NCBI RefSeq assembly: GCF_902498185.1
Contig: NZ_CABVIX010000008.1
Coordinates: 171,211-235,210, forward strand
Direction: 5' to 3'
Length of the DNA: 64,000 bases
From: Pseudomonas fluorescens
Lineage (GTDB): Bacteria; Pseudomonadota; Gammaproteobacteria; Pseudomonadales; Pseudomonadaceae
Shown piece after piece: positions 48,487 through 57,551 of the stretch; positions within the stretch are counted from its first letter, which is position 1, and each line of letters starts with the position of its first letter. Position numbers and translations under genes: made by a program. The notes under the pieces are model-generated. The model worked only from the letters and a program-made list of their open reading frames with translations, had not been told where the DNA came from and did not search any database.

Positions 48487-49692
48487 TCAGAGGTTGTTGG
48501 TCAGGCTCATCAGCGGCAGCATGATGGCCAACATGATGACTGCCACCAGCAGCGCCATGACCAGGGTCAGGGTCGGCACCAGTGCCGCGAGCAGCCGGTC
48601 GATGCTGCGCTGGGCCTGCTGGTCGAATACGTCGGCAACCTTGAGCAGCACCCGGTCCAGTTGCCCGGCCTGTTCACCCACCTCGATCATCTGCAAGGCG
48701 AGCGATGGCAGCAGCCGGTCATCGTGCAGGGCCGCCGCAAGCGACCCGCCATTTCTTACCCGGTCCAGCGCCAGGTCGACCAGCTCGGCCACCGCCTGGT
48801 TGACGCAGACTTCACGGGCGATCGCCAGGGCTTCCAACAGTGGCACGCCATTGTGCAGGAGGGTACCCAGCGTGCGCGCCAGGCGGGCGACCTCCAGCCG
48901 CTGGCCGAGCACGCCGATCACCGGCAAGGCCAGCAGCCGCCGGTGCAGCCGACGCTTGCGTTCGGGCGAGCGCCAGTAGGCCGGCCAGCCCAGTGCCACC
49001 GCCGCCAGCGCTCCCAGCAGCCACGGCCAGTAGTCGCCGATGAACAGGCCTGCGGCCAGGATTGCCTCCGTGATCAGCGGGAGCGGCACGCCCAGGTCCT
49101 TGAAGATGGGCACGAACTGCGGCACCACGTAGGCGATCAGCAGGATCAGCGCCCCGATGACACCGACCACCAGAAAAACCGGGTAGATCAGCGCATTGAT
49201 GAGCTGGCCCTTGAGTACCTGGCGACGCTCGACGTAATCGCTCAGTTGCTGGAGCGTGTCGTGCAGCGCACCGCTCGCCTCCCCTGCCCGTACAATGCTC
49301 AGGTACAAGGCAGAAAATTGGCCGTCCTCTTCGGCCATGGCGGTCGACAACGCCTTGCCGCCCTTGACCCGTTCGCGGAGGCGCTCAAGCAATGCGTGGG
49401 CCGCTGTGCCTTCACCCTGCTGCTGCCTGAGCAGTACGCCCAATGCCTGCTCCAGCGGCTGACCGGCTCCCAACAGAATAGTCAGCTGCTGGGTGAAGTT
49501 GAGCACAAAAGCCTGTTTCAGCCGTGCCGTACCGCGCGCGCGCCAGTTGCTGGCCTGCCCCGCCTGCACGTGCACCACCATCAAGCCACGCTTGTGCAAC
49601 AGTTGGGCAACGGCCGCGCTGTCGGCAGCTTCGAGATTACCGTGGCGGGCGGTGCCGTCGGCTTCCAGCGCTTTGTATTGAAAACGGGGCAT
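48487..49692 (-). CDS. gspF: Type II secretion platform protein GspF
   Basis: A 401-residue polytopic inner-membrane protein with two T2SSF domains (LNFTQQLTILLGAGQPLEQAL and VARLARTLGTLLHNGVPLLEAL) and three membrane segments. Starts 12 bases after the gspE stop. Core of the assembly platform. Confidence 0.93.
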   Translation of the reverse strand: MPRFQYKALEADGTARHGNLEAADSAAVAQLLHKRGLMVVHVQAGQASNWRARGTARLKQAFVLNFTQQLTILLGAGQPLEQALGVLLRQQQGEGTAAHALLERLRERVKGGKALSTAMAEEDGQFSALYLSIVRAGEASGALHDTLQQLSDYVERRQVLKGQLINALIYPVFLVVGVIGALILLIAYVVPQFVPIFKDLGVPLPLITEAILAAGLFIGDYWPWLLGALAAVALGWPAYWRSPERKRRLHRRLLALPVIGVLGQRLEVARLARTLGTLLHNGVPLLEALAIAREVCVNQAVAELVDLALDRVRNGGSLAAALHDDRLLPSLALQMIEVGEQAGQLDRVLLKVADVFDQQAQRSIDRLLAALVPTLTLVMALLVAVIMLAIMLPLMSLTNNL

Positions 49693-49704
49693 GGATGGCC
49701 TCCC

Positions 49705-51411
49705 TCAGTCGCTGCGCGTGACCCTCAAGACTTCCTCGAGGCTGGTGATACCCGCCAGTGCCTGGCGCAGGCCTTCCTCGAAAAGCGTGCGCAGCCCGCC
49801 CTGGCGCGCGGCGCGCTCAAGCGTCGCTGCATCGGCGTGGGCCATCAGCAACTCACGCAACTCATCGTTCATCACCAGCAGCTCGGTAATTGCACTGCGC
49901 CCGCTGTATCCGCCCGCAGGTGATCCGGCCTTGGGTCGATACAGCAGGATCGGGCGCTCGTCGGTGAAACGCTCGAGGCCATGTTCGGCGATCAGCGCCG
50001 GGCTCGCGGCGAACGCCTCGCGATGCTCCGGCGCCAGCCGGCGCACCAGGCGCTGGGCAAGGATGCCGGTCACGGTCGAGGCGATCAGATAGCTTTCAAC
50101 GCCCATGTCCAGCAGGCGGGTGATGCTTGAGGCGGCGCTGTTGGTGTGCAGCGTGGACAGCACCAGGTGACCGGTGAGCGATGACTGGATGGCGATGCGG
50201 CAGGTTTCGAGGTCGCGCATCTCACCGATCATGATGACGTCCGGGTCCTGACGCACGATCGAGCGCAGGGAGGTGGCAAAGTCGAGGCCGATGGCAGGCT
50301 TGACCTGAATCTGGTTGATGCCCTCGATCTGGTATTCCACCGGGTCTTCGACGGTGATGATCTTGCGCTCGGGCGTGTTGAGCTGCGTGAGCGCGGTATA
50401 CAGCGTAGTGGTCTTGCCTGACCCGGTGGGCCCGGTTACCAGCACGATGCCGTTGGGCTGTGCCAACAGGTCGAGCAGACGCTGCAGGCGTGCGCTGTCG
50501 AGTCCGAGGCTGGGCAGGTCGAAAGCCACTGTCTGACGGTCGAGCAGCCGCATCACCACCGATTCGCCAAAACGCGTAGGGACGGTCGAGACCCGCAGGT
50601 CGAGTTCTCGGCCCTGGACCCGCAGCATGATCCGGCCGTCCTGGGGCAGACGCCGCTCTGCGATGTCCAGGTGAGCCATGATCTTGATACGCGAGATCAC
50701 CGCCGCGGCCGAGTTGACTGGTGGCGCTTCCCCCTCCTGCAGGACGCCGTCGATGCGATAGCGGACCTTGAACTGGTTTTCGAAGGGCTCGATGTGGATA
50801 TCCGAGGCACGCAGGTCTACTGCCCGCTGCATCAGCAAGTTGACCAGCCGGATCACCGGCGCTTCGGAGGCCTGGTCCTTGAGACGCTCGATATCATCAC
50901 CTGCACCGCGCGCCGGGCCGTCGAGGTTTTCGATGAGCGTGCCAATGGCAGAGCGGCCCTGGCCGTAGAAACGTTCAATCAGCGCTTCGACGTCTTCGCG
51001 GGCCGCGACCAGCGTATCCACGCCCACGTCACAGGCGTAGGCAACTGCCTTGGCGGGATAGCGGTCTGCGGGGTTCACCTGGGCCAGCAGCAGCACGCCG
51101 TCGTTCCAGCCGGCCGGGACCACCTGGTACTGGCGCAGAAAGCGCTCGCCCAGAGGCGGCAGCGGGTCGAGCAACGCGGGCATGTCGTCCATGTCCAGCA
51201 GCGGCGAGGGCAGCAACGCCGCCCAGGCGCGCGCCACCTCCCGGCTGGAAACGCTGCCCATACGGGTCAGCAGGTCGAGCAAGGCATTGTCGGGGTCCGA
51301 CTCGGCCAGTCGGCGCGCCCGCTCCAGTTCCCCAGGCTTGAGTCCTCCATTGACCACCAGCCAACGGCATACCTGTTCGGCTGCGTGCATTGCACTTGGC
51401 AATTCGGTCAC
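49705..51411 (-). CDS. gspE: Type II secretion ATPase GspE (lacks the tetracysteine motif)
   Basis: Cytoplasmic motor ATPase, about 568 residues: T2SSE N-terminal domain, Walker A GPTGSGKTTT, Asp box ITVEDPVEYQ, Walker B IMIGEMRDLETC and HTNSA. The CM domain normally holds two CxxC pairs binding zinc; here they are LAPEH and GSPAGG, so all four cysteines are gone. I choose GTG at 51411 because a 10-codon leader ORF with a good Shine-Dalgarno ends on it (GTGA); ATG 51390 and TTG 51459 are alternatives. First gene of the operon. Confidence 0.9.
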   Translation of the reverse strand: MTELPSAMHAAEQVCRWLVVNGGLKPGELERARRLAESDPDNALLDLLTRMGSVSSREVARAWAALLPSPLLDMDDMPALLDPLPPLGERFLRQYQVVPAGWNDGVLLLAQVNPADRYPAKAVAYACDVGVDTLVAAREDVEALIERFYGQGRSAIGTLIENLDGPARGAGDDIERLKDQASEAPVIRLVNLLMQRAVDLRASDIHIEPFENQFKVRYRIDGVLQEGEAPPVNSAAAVISRIKIMAHLDIAERRLPQDGRIMLRVQGRELDLRVSTVPTRFGESVVMRLLDRQTVAFDLPSLGLDSARLQRLLDLLAQPNGIVLVTGPTGSGKTTTLYTALTQLNTPERKIITVEDPVEYQIEGINQIQVKPAIGLDFATSLRSIVRQDPDVIMIGEMRDLETCRIAIQSSLTGHLVLSTLHTNSAASSITRLLDMGVESYLIASTVTGILAQRLVRRLAPEHREAFAASPALIAEHGLERFTDERPILLYRPKAGSPAGGYSGRSAITELLVMNDELRELLMAHADAATLERAARQGGLRTLFEEGLRQALAGITSLEEVLRVTRSD

Positions 51412-51440
51412 GGCCGGACAAGATCGAGATGTAAATACAT
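51408..51440 (-). CDS. Candidate 10-codon leader peptide coupled to gspE
   Basis: ATG at 51440 with AGGA 8 bases upstream opens MYLHLDLVRP and stops at TGA sharing bases with the gspE GTG (GTGA). It may couple or attenuate translation of gspE. Too short to judge by codon use; it may be chance. Confidence 0.35.
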   Translation of the reverse strand: MYLHLDLVRP

Positions 51441-51877
51441 TGTTAAATTCCTGAGACAAGTTAGCTAAACAATGATTAGCCTCATCTTCAAATCAACTTG
51501 AGCGATTATTGAAAGTAGCCCCATGCGCACGTTTCATGCAATGCGATTCTTCATGCCCTCAGATGCAATGCGTCTTATAAATTTCTATCCCAGACTAAAT
51601 AACCATAAAGAAACATAATGTATTGACTTGCCGGTTTCAGCGAAGTCTTATTCAAAATTCAGCCTCTCGAGGAACTCCTCCCTACTATCAATACGACATT
51701 ACGCGCGGACGAACATGCAGATCGCTGCACCCTCTGTTTCCTGCATACACATGCGGAACCCGGAGCTTGTTCTCCTGGGTGCCATTCCAACTGCACAGTT
51801 GCTCTTCCCTGCCACGTGCCAATTACTGGCGAACGACCTGGATCTTGCGTCAGGTCGACTAACAGCGGAATGACATC
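51441..51877. other. Divergent control region between the T2SS operon and GH3 copy 2
   Basis: 437 AT-rich bases. ATGCAATGCG occurs twice as a direct repeat (51536-51545 and 51563-51572, 27 bp apart). A possible rightward promoter is TTGACT near 51624 with TCTTAT 17 bp on. Short ORFs of 60-80 codons here lack ribosome sites and family resemblance and I do not call them genes. Confidence 0.4.
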
Positions 51878-54598
51878 ATGAAACAAGGTCCTGCAATTTC
51901 TCACCCCAGGATATTGTCGCTGTTGTCCTCGGCAATACTTCTAGCGCTTCTACCGACTGCCAATGCTGCCATGCGTACCGATGCCGAAGCCGATCGTCTG
52001 GCTCGGCAAACGGTTGCGCAGATGACACTGCTCGAGAAACTCGATTACATCGGAGGCACCGGCGGATGGGACGTCAAGCCCCTGCCCCGATTCGGAATCC
52101 CGCAAATCCTCGGCGCGGATGGCGGCCTGGGTCTGCGTTATACCAACCAGGGCAATGACCAGGGCGTCGGCTATCCCAGCGGCCCTTCGCTGGCGTCCAC
52201 CTTCAACCTTGAGCGCGCGGTGGATTTCGGCCGGGCTCTGGGCTATGACACCGCGAACGGTGGCTATCACTACATCACCGGTCCCGGCATGAACATGTAC
52301 CGCATGCCGTACGGCGGTCGTAACTTCGAGTATGTCTCGGGGGAAGATCCCTACCTTGGCGCCGGCATGGCGGCGGCCGTCATCAACGGTATCCAGTCCC
52401 GCGGAGTCTGGGCGGACGCCAAGCACTATGCGGCCAATGACCAGGAAACCAACCGCTTCACGCTCGATGAAACCATCCCGGAGCGGGTGCTCCGCGAAAT
52501 CACCATGCCGCCATTCGAGTCCGCGGTGAAAAACGGCACCGTGGCACTGTTGATGTGCGCGTTCCAGAAGGTCAATGGTGAGTATGCCTGCCAGAACAGT
52601 CATCTCATCCGGCAGATCCTCAAGCGCGACTGGCGCGCCCGCGGCTTCGTGCAGACCGATTACAACGCTATTGTCGAAGGCGTCGCAGCGGCGCAAGCGG
52701 GCACCGACATCGACATGCTCTTCGGATCGCAGATGAACCCCACCGTCCTGCTGCCCGCCATCGAAAGCGGCGAGCTGCAAGAGGCGACCATCGATGACAA
52801 GGTGCGGCGGATCCTGCGCCAGATCTACCTGTTCGGCTTCGACACCTATGTGCCGCCCACGACCTTCGATACCCAGAGCCTGAACAGCAACCTCGCAGCG
52901 CTGAGCGTCGCCCGCGAAGGCATCGTGCTGCTCAAGAACAGGGATGGCCTGTTGCCGCTGGATGCTGCGCAGGTGCAGCGGATCGCGGTCATAGGGCTGT
53001 CCGCCAAGTATGCGCCGCCAACAGGTTTCGGCAGCGCCTACATCGAACCTGCCTACTACATCAGCGAGCTGAGTGGGTTGCGGCAGACGGCCCCGGGCGC
53101 GCAGGTAGATTTCCTGGACGGGCTGTCGCTCGACCCTGCCGCCACCGTATGGACCCACGACGACGGTACGGGTACCACTGTGGAGGGTGTGGTCGCGGAG
53201 TACTTCACCAATCCGACATTGAATGGCACCCCTGCGGTCACCCGAACCGAGACCGGGGTCAACCTGGACTGGAATACCGATCCCGCTCCGCCCACCAACG
53301 GTGACACGGCCAACACCTCGGCGCGCTGGCGCGGGCAGGTCACGCCGACCGTCACGGGCGAGCACGTGTTCAAGGTGCGGGCCGACGGAGCGTTCCGGCT
53401 CACGGTCAATGGCGCCGAAGTCCTCGACAACGGCACGGGTGATCCGTTACCCAACAACAGCATTCCCCCTACTATCCCTGAGTCGGTAAAGGTCAGCCTG
53501 GAGGCCGGTCAGACCTACGACGTGACGCTGGAATACATCCGCCGACCAGGCTACATCGGCGTGTTTGGCGGGTTCACCGGAGTACAGCTGAGCTGGGCGT
53601 CGCTGACCGCCCCGGCAGACCTTGCCGGCTACGATGTCGTGGTGGTGGCCGTGGGCAACAGCGCCGAGTACGAAGGCGAAGGCTGGGACCACATGTGGGA
53701 GCTGCCCGAGTTCCAGGGCCAGCTAGTGCAGAGCGTCGCGGCGGCCAATCCGAACACCATCGTAGTGATGCACGGCGGCACGGGTCTGAAGATGAACGAC
53801 TGGGTAGACCAGGTGGGCGGCGTGCTTCACGCATTCTATCCGGGCCAGAACGGTGGGCAGGCCTTGGCCGAGATCCTGTTCGGTAGCGTCAACCCTTCGG
53901 CGAAGCTGCCCATCAGCCTGGAGCGCAACCTGGAGGATAACCCTCTCTATTCAAGCTTCCCCGAGTTCGACAACTTCGGCACCATCGTCGAGACCAGCTA
54001 CACCAACGACCTGTTCCTGGGCTACCGGGGCTACGATCGCCAGGCCAACAAGGCGCTGTATCCGTTTGGCTACGGGCTTTCGTATACCACGTTCGCCTAC
54101 TCGAACATCGACGTGTCGCCCCCTGTTGCATTCGGCAGGCCGATACGGGTTTCGTACAACGTGACCAACACCGGCCAGCGCGCTGGCGCGGAGATTTCGC
54201 AGGTCTATGTCGGCGCGCGGCATGCGCCGGTCGACCGGCCGGAGAAGGAGCTCAAGGGCTACAGCAAGGTCACGCTCGAGCCCGGCGAAACACGCCGCGT
54301 CACAGTCCAGCTCAATGGCCGGGCGCTGGCCTACTATCAACCGCGCGAGCGGGCTTGGGTAGTCGATGACGATGTCTTCACAGTGTCGGTCGGCGCTTCG
54401 TCGCAGGATATGCGGTTAAGGGCGAGGGTATTCAGCCCGTTCCGGCAGGAACTGCCGGTTACTTCGAGCAACCCGCTGGCGCCGGACGTGGTGCGTACAG
54501 TGGAGATGACCGATCGTCCAGACCCGACCGGCACCTTGCTGGAGCAGGTGTTCGATCCACCAGAGGAAGGTGAAGGAGGCGGCGCATACGAGGACTGA
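51878..54598 (+). CDS. Secreted GH3-family beta-glucosidase with PA14 insert (copy 2)
   Basis: A 906-residue exoenzyme with a signal peptide (about 1-30, ending ANA), GH3 barrel with likely nucleophile Asp261 in FVQTDYN, PA14-type insert (about 427-590, VAEYFTNPTLNGTPAV, HVFKVRADGAFRLTVNG), the GH3 C-terminal domain and a fibronectin-III-like domain. Clearly paralogous to the gene at 38504, including the shared C-terminal FRQELP...SNPL. Divergently transcribed from the secretion operon, which implies it is a cognate substrate; the sugar specificity is unknown. Confidence 0.9.
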   Translation: MKQGPAISHPRILSLLSSAILLALLPTANAAMRTDAEADRLARQTVAQMTLLEKLDYIGGTGGWDVKPLPRFGIPQILGADGGLGLRYTNQGNDQGVGYPSGPSLASTFNLERAVDFGRALGYDTANGGYHYITGPGMNMYRMPYGGRNFEYVSGEDPYLGAGMAAAVINGIQSRGVWADAKHYAANDQETNRFTLDETIPERVLREITMPPFESAVKNGTVALLMCAFQKVNGEYACQNSHLIRQILKRDWRARGFVQTDYNAIVEGVAAAQAGTDIDMLFGSQMNPTVLLPAIESGELQEATIDDKVRRILRQIYLFGFDTYVPPTTFDTQSLNSNLAALSVAREGIVLLKNRDGLLPLDAAQVQRIAVIGLSAKYAPPTGFGSAYIEPAYYISELSGLRQTAPGAQVDFLDGLSLDPAATVWTHDDGTGTTVEGVVAEYFTNPTLNGTPAVTRTETGVNLDWNTDPAPPTNGDTANTSARWRGQVTPTVTGEHVFKVRADGAFRLTVNGAEVLDNGTGDPLPNNSIPPTIPESVKVSLEAGQTYDVTLEYIRRPGYIGVFGGFTGVQLSWASLTAPADLAGYDVVVVAVGNSAEYEGEGWDHMWELPEFQGQLVQSVAAANPNTIVVMHGGTGLKMNDWVDQVGGVLHAFYPGQNGGQALAEILFGSVNPSAKLPISLERNLEDNPLYSSFPEFDNFGTIVETSYTNDLFLGYRGYDRQANKALYPFGYGLSYTTFAYSNIDVSPPVAFGRPIRVSYNVTNTGQRAGAEISQVYVGARHAPVDRPEKELKGYSKVTLEPGETRRVTVQLNGRALAYYQPRERAWVVDDDVFTVSVGASSQDMRLRARVFSPFRQELPVTSSNPLAPDVVRTVEMTDRPDPTGTLLEQVFDPPEEGEGGGAYED

Positions 54599-54701
54599 TT
54601 CCCGGTCTACGCCGTGTGTGTGTGCACGACCAGGCTGGCGTCTCACTGGCAAGCGGGTGACTCACCACCCGCCAGCCAGCGAGGCGTGCTTGCAGCCTGG
54701 A

Positions 54702-55253
54702 TCAAGCTTGACTGCGTTTAAAACGGTACAGCGCTTTCGCCGCTTCGACGACCTGCGGCACGCAGTCTTGCAGCTGCTCTGGCGTCATGGCGTCGAGCAA
54801 CTCGAAGTTATCCTCGAAACCATGCAGGGAAATGACGCTCAGTTGCTCGGCCTGCTCAAGCGGCAACTCGCTCCAGGCCGCCACCTGCACGCCACGCATG
54901 TATCCGAAGCACCATTCCTCCATGACAGTTACCGGCTCCTCTTCGTCCAGCGTCTCCTCGAACAGCGGCTCGAAGCTATCGAGCCCGTTGGCAAGTTCGC
55001 TGGCCACGTCGCTCGCGAAGCGCAGCATCAGCGCGGTGTAGGCCTCTTCGTCGGACGGCGTCTTGAACTTGGGCACCTTGCCGCCGCTGGCCACCGGAAG
55101 CCACCGTTCGGGCGTCACCTGCGGGACCGAACTGGCCAGCGCCGTGAAAAAGCCATGAAGCTCCGCGATATTGAGCACGGAAAGGTCGTTACCGTATTTG
55201 ATCAGCAGGTCTTCGAGGCGATCGAGTTCTTTTTCAGTGAGCGCGGGGAGCAT
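54702..55253 (-). CDS. UPF0149/YecA-family protein
   Basis: A 183-residue acidic protein of the UPF0149 type: ELHGFFTALASSVPQVTPERWLP near residue 32, then EEWCFGYMRGVQVAAW and a C-terminal LDAMTPEQLQDCVP. The C-terminal SEC-C metal-binding motif of full YecA is not present. Function not established. Convergent with GH3 copy 2. Confidence 0.82.
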   Translation of the reverse strand: MLPALTEKELDRLEDLLIKYGNDLSVLNIAELHGFFTALASSVPQVTPERWLPVASGGKVPKFKTPSDEEAYTALMLRFASDVASELANGLDSFEPLFEETLDEEEPVTVMEEWCFGYMRGVQVAAWSELPLEQAEQLSVISLHGFEDNFELLDAMTPEQLQDCVPQVVEAAKALYRFKRSQA

Positions 55254-55349
55254 GGGGCGGGTATCCGTGAGATGAAATCTCCGAGCACCCTAGCACAAGC
55301 GCAAGGGTCGAAGACGGCCCTCGGCAAATACCCGCCCCTGCCACTCGGC

Positions 55350-56345
55350 CTAGACCGGGGGCGCCAGGATGCGATCGATGTCCCTGACCCGATCACATCC
55401 CAGCAGCAGCCACATCAGCACCCGGCACTTGCGCGGACAGAGCGACCCGGCCATTCGCACACCACGCCTGAGCAGGTCTATCTCCCCGCCAGCGAAGCCA
55501 TAGCCTTGGGTGGCGGTCGGACCGCTGCCAGTACGGGTCGCCACCACCACACACAACTTGCGGGCGATCGTCTCCAGGGGCTGCGCCCAGCTTGCCGGGA
55601 CATGGCCTGCACCAAACCCCGCAATCACCAGGCCCTCATACCCCAAACCAGTGATCTGCTCCAGCAGCAGCGTGTCCCCCTCCAGGCAGGCTTCGAGCAA
55701 GGCCACCCGCTGAGTTGTGCGCCGGGGCAGCGGCAGGACGACGCGAGGCAGGGACGTACCTGAGTAGACTGCATGCCCTTCATCCACCCGCCCCTGCGGC
55801 CCGAAGCCGGGTGAGGCGAAGGCAGCGACCGCCAGACTGTCCACCTTGCGCACGCGGGCGGCGGCATGGATCTGATCATTCATCACCACCTGCACGCCCC
55901 GCCCACGGCTGGAGAGAGCCAGGGCCACCTGGGCCGCCGCCAGCAGGTTGGCCGGGCCGTCGCCTCCCGGCTGACTGGCCGAGCGCATCGCCCCGGTCAG
56001 CACCAGCGGCGCCTCGAAGGGCCAGAGCAGCTCCAGGAAGTAGGCCGTCTCCTCGAGGCTGTCCGTACCCTGGGTCAGCACCACCGCATGGGCGCCCTCC
56101 TCTACTGCGGTCGTCGCCCACTGCAGCACCTGGAGCAACTCGGTGAATCCCAGTGATGCGCTTGGCAGCAGGCACAAGGTGGTGGCGGTGACGCGCGCGA
56201 TGACCCCGAGCTCGGGAACCGACTCCAGCAACGCCTGGCAATCCAGGCGCGGCACCGCACCTGCGCCAGGGCTCGCGCACTGCATGCTTACCGTACCTCC
56301 CAGGCTGCCGATGGCCAGCGTCGGCAACTGCTCAGGCAGGTTCAT
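55350..56345 (-). CDS. L-asparaginase/glutaminase-family amidohydrolase
   Basis: A 331-residue protein with the two asparaginase signatures: Thr18 in AIGSLGGTVSM and Thr94-Asp95 in LTQGTDSLEETAY, and the VMNDQIHAAARVRKVDS block. No signal peptide, so cytoplasmic. The usual lysine partner in the MRS...DGP segment (GAMRSASQPGGDGPANL) is not obvious. Its ATG overlaps the stop of the membrane-protein gene (ATGA). Given the upstream amidase and flavoprotein, its true substrate may be another amide. Confidence 0.85.
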   Translation of the reverse strand: MNLPEQLPTLAIGSLGGTVSMQCASPGAGAVPRLDCQALLESVPELGVIARVTATTLCLLPSASLGFTELLQVLQWATTAVEEGAHAVVLTQGTDSLEETAYFLELLWPFEAPLVLTGAMRSASQPGGDGPANLLAAAQVALALSSRGRGVQVVMNDQIHAAARVRKVDSLAVAAFASPGFGPQGRVDEGHAVYSGTSLPRVVLPLPRRTTQRVALLEACLEGDTLLLEQITGLGYEGLVIAGFGAGHVPASWAQPLETIARKLCVVVATRTGSGPTATQGYGFAGGEIDLLRRGVRMAGSLCPRKCRVLMWLLLGCDRVRDIDRILAPPV

Positions 56346-57541
56346 GCCTCACCTGCGGTGATCAGGCCAATCAACGGCACGATGGCCAGAGTGCATATCG
56401 CCATGGACGTCACATTGCCAATGTAGCCATGCATGTAGGGTGGCAAGCGATGGCTGATCGCAGCCGCGAGCGGAGGAGCAGCCAAGGCACCCAGGCAGGC
56501 GCTGAGCACCACGACCTGCCAGCTGCCACCCAGGGTGAGCACCGCCGCTGGTACCACCGAGACGATTGGAATGTAAGTGGGGTACCACCCGCGCTCGATC
56601 CACCGTCGACGCCAGATGATTACGCCGATCAGCGAGGCCAGCGCCTGGCCTGCGATCATCTGCAGCAACAGCTGCGAGCCGTACGCGGGGCCTGTGGGTG
56701 ACAGCGCGTGGGCGAGCAATGCGCCGAGCAGCAGGCCAAGGCCGGCCAGTTCGTTACCGAAAAACGGCCCTTCGCTGAAGTCGGCCAGGACTCGGCGCAG
56801 CGTCCACGCTACGCCATGGCTTGGCGGCTGGACGGCAGGTTCCGGCTTCGACGCAACGTCAGGCTTCTCGATGGGGCCGGTCACCAGCGCAGGTATCTTC
56901 TTGCACAGCAGGAACGCCGCTACGCTGGCAATCGCCATGCCCCCGACGTTGCCGATGACTACTGGGAGGCCCAGCGGATTGCACAGGTAATTCACCAGCG
57001 CCAGGCTTGCCGGCGTGACCAGTACCGCGCCCAGCACAGCACCACTGATCGCCACCCGCCAGCCGCGGCCGAACAACAGCACCATGGCTGCTGGCAGCGA
57101 AACGAACGCGACGAACGTCGGCTGCCAGTCACCACTGCCCAAGGTCCAGCCCCACAGCAGGTGACCGAGCACCAGCCCTAGCAAGGAGCTGGTCACCAAC
57201 CAAGGCCATAGCCCACTGCCATAGCAAATGGCGAAGCCCTGCCACCGGCGACCAGTGCGATTGGCCCAGTGCGCCAGTCCTGCGCCAAGCAGCAGGCCCA
57301 GCGCAGGCAGTTCATGTTTGTAGAAAGCGACTTCACTGATGTCGCCGACGATCCAGCGGAATCGACTGAGAGGCTCGTCCAGGGTAGCCATCATCCGCGC
57401 GTAGTCAGGCCACGTGGTTGGCCAGAAAAAGATCTCGCCATGAAATGCGTCGAGCAGCAGGATGCCGGGCAAGGCAATCAACAGGCAGATGAACGCCTTG
57501 GGAAAGGGGCGCGCCCGTTCTGACTTGAATGAGTTGTCCAT
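56342..57541 (-). CDS. Polytopic membrane protein with internal duplication (copy 1), family unknown
   Basis: A 399-residue hydrophobic protein with about ten membrane segments that I cannot place in a family. It consists of two related halves (about 61-215 and 248-395): each begins with a D-x-SE...F...EL..LGLLLGA stretch and contains W.PT....VS.PAA...L..G..W and a later IGNV..MAI. ATG at 57541 with GAGGAGGG. It lies between the nitrilase-type amidase (10 bases upstream) and the asparaginase (4-base overlap), so it may transport their substrate or product. Close paralogue at 62499. Confidence 0.8.
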   Translation of the reverse strand: MDNSFKSERARPFPKAFICLLIALPGILLLDAFHGEIFFWPTTWPDYARMMATLDEPLSRFRWIVGDISEVAFYKHELPALGLLLGAGLAHWANRTGRRWQGFAICYGSGLWPWLVTSSLLGLVLGHLLWGWTLGSGDWQPTFVAFVSLPAAMVLLFGRGWRVAISGAVLGAVLVTPASLALVNYLCNPLGLPVVIGNVGGMAIASVAAFLLCKKIPALVTGPIEKPDVASKPEPAVQPPSHGVAWTLRRVLADFSEGPFFGNELAGLGLLLGALLAHALSPTGPAYGSQLLLQMIAGQALASLIGVIIWRRRWIERGWYPTYIPIVSVVPAAVLTLGGSWQVVVLSACLGALAAPPLAAAISHRLPPYMHGYIGNVTSMAICTLAIVPLIGLITAGEA

Positions 57542-57551
57542 GTCGCCCTCC

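Noticed and set aside
51623..51873. Two 79-81 codon frames in the T2SS/GH3 intergenic region
   Set aside because: No Shine-Dalgarno, no conserved pattern, AT-rich regulatory DNA.
51950..53365. A 471-codon antisense frame within GH3 copy 2
   Set aside because: No family resemblance; overlaps a complete GH3 enzyme.
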